From: Planctomycetaceae bacterium | GTDB lineage: Bacteria > Planctomycetota > Planctomycetia > Pirellulales > Thermoguttaceae | Length of the DNA: 5,874 bases | NCBI GenBank assembly: GCA_031283825.1 | Contig: JAITAZ010000052.1 | Location: forward strand, 1-5,874 | Reading direction: 5' to 3' | Shown here: positions 5,834 through 5,874 of the stretch, piece after piece | How positions within the stretch are numbered: the stretch's first letter is position 1 | How the letters are laid out: each line of letters starts with the position of its first letter | Translations under genes and position numbers: made by a program | The notes under the pieces: model-generated | The model's database searches: none | What the model was told of the DNA's origin: nothing | The model's input: the letters and a program-made list of their open reading frames with translations, nothing else

Positions 5834-5874
5834 GTAGAGACGCAATGCCTTGCGTCTCATTGTTCGATCAAAAG
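5834..5874. repeat. Palindrome array 4, cut by the window end
   Basis: GTAGA start at 5834, one complete hairpin at 5837-5858 (loop TGCC) and the first 16 bases of an inverted-orientation linker. Same orientation as array 3 and identical to it over the visible part. How many hairpins follow cannot be seen. Confidence -1.

Overview
This window holds two complete genes, both on the minus strand. They sit in intergenic DNA that is almost entirely made of repeated modules. The organism is probably a planctomycete. The protein kinase starts with the short N-terminal module that precedes the catalytic domain in many planctomycete Ser/Thr kinases, and it is paired here with a large type V autotransporter. 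The DNA is AT-rich for that phylum. I infer a host-associated or gut-type planctomycete lineage, but the species cannot be read from the sequence.

Layout, left to right. Positions 1-594 contain no gene. They hold two copies of a GC-hairpin module (7-58, 354-405), a five-hairpin palindrome array (83-302) inside long inverted arms (47-338), and a two-hairpin array (448-523). Positions 595-3552 (minus) encode a secreted, outer-membrane-anchored autotransporter with a beta-helical passenger and a C-terminal beta-barrel. Positions 3553-4088 are intergenic: a ribosome binding site, a possible structured leader, several short boxes and a two-hairpin array (3953-4028). Positions 4089-5591 (minus) encode a Ser/Thr kinase fused to a degenerate receiver domain. 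Positions 5592-5874 hold another GC-hairpin module and an array cut by the window end (5834 onward).

The most unusual content is the repeat family. Its core is a pair of perfect 9-bp-stem hairpins, GAGACGCAA-n4-TTGCGTCTC, joined by a nearly invariant 26-bp linker, giving a 48-bp period. The first hairpin always has loop TGCT and the last always has loop GGCA when read in linker orientation. This holds in two short copies and in the expanded copy, so the element has defined ends and grows internally. The arrays are surrounded by a second family, a 12-bp box close to GTGAAYGGTTAC with about twelve recognisable copies, all outside genes. A third module carries a GCCCC-TTC-GGGGC-type hairpin followed by GTAGGAA and a T-rich run.

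The two genes are not obviously an operon: 500 bases of repeats separate them, and no functional link is visible. The autotransporter lies between inverted copies of the array and the kinase between direct copies. Recombination could in principle invert the first or delete/duplicate the second, but this is inference.
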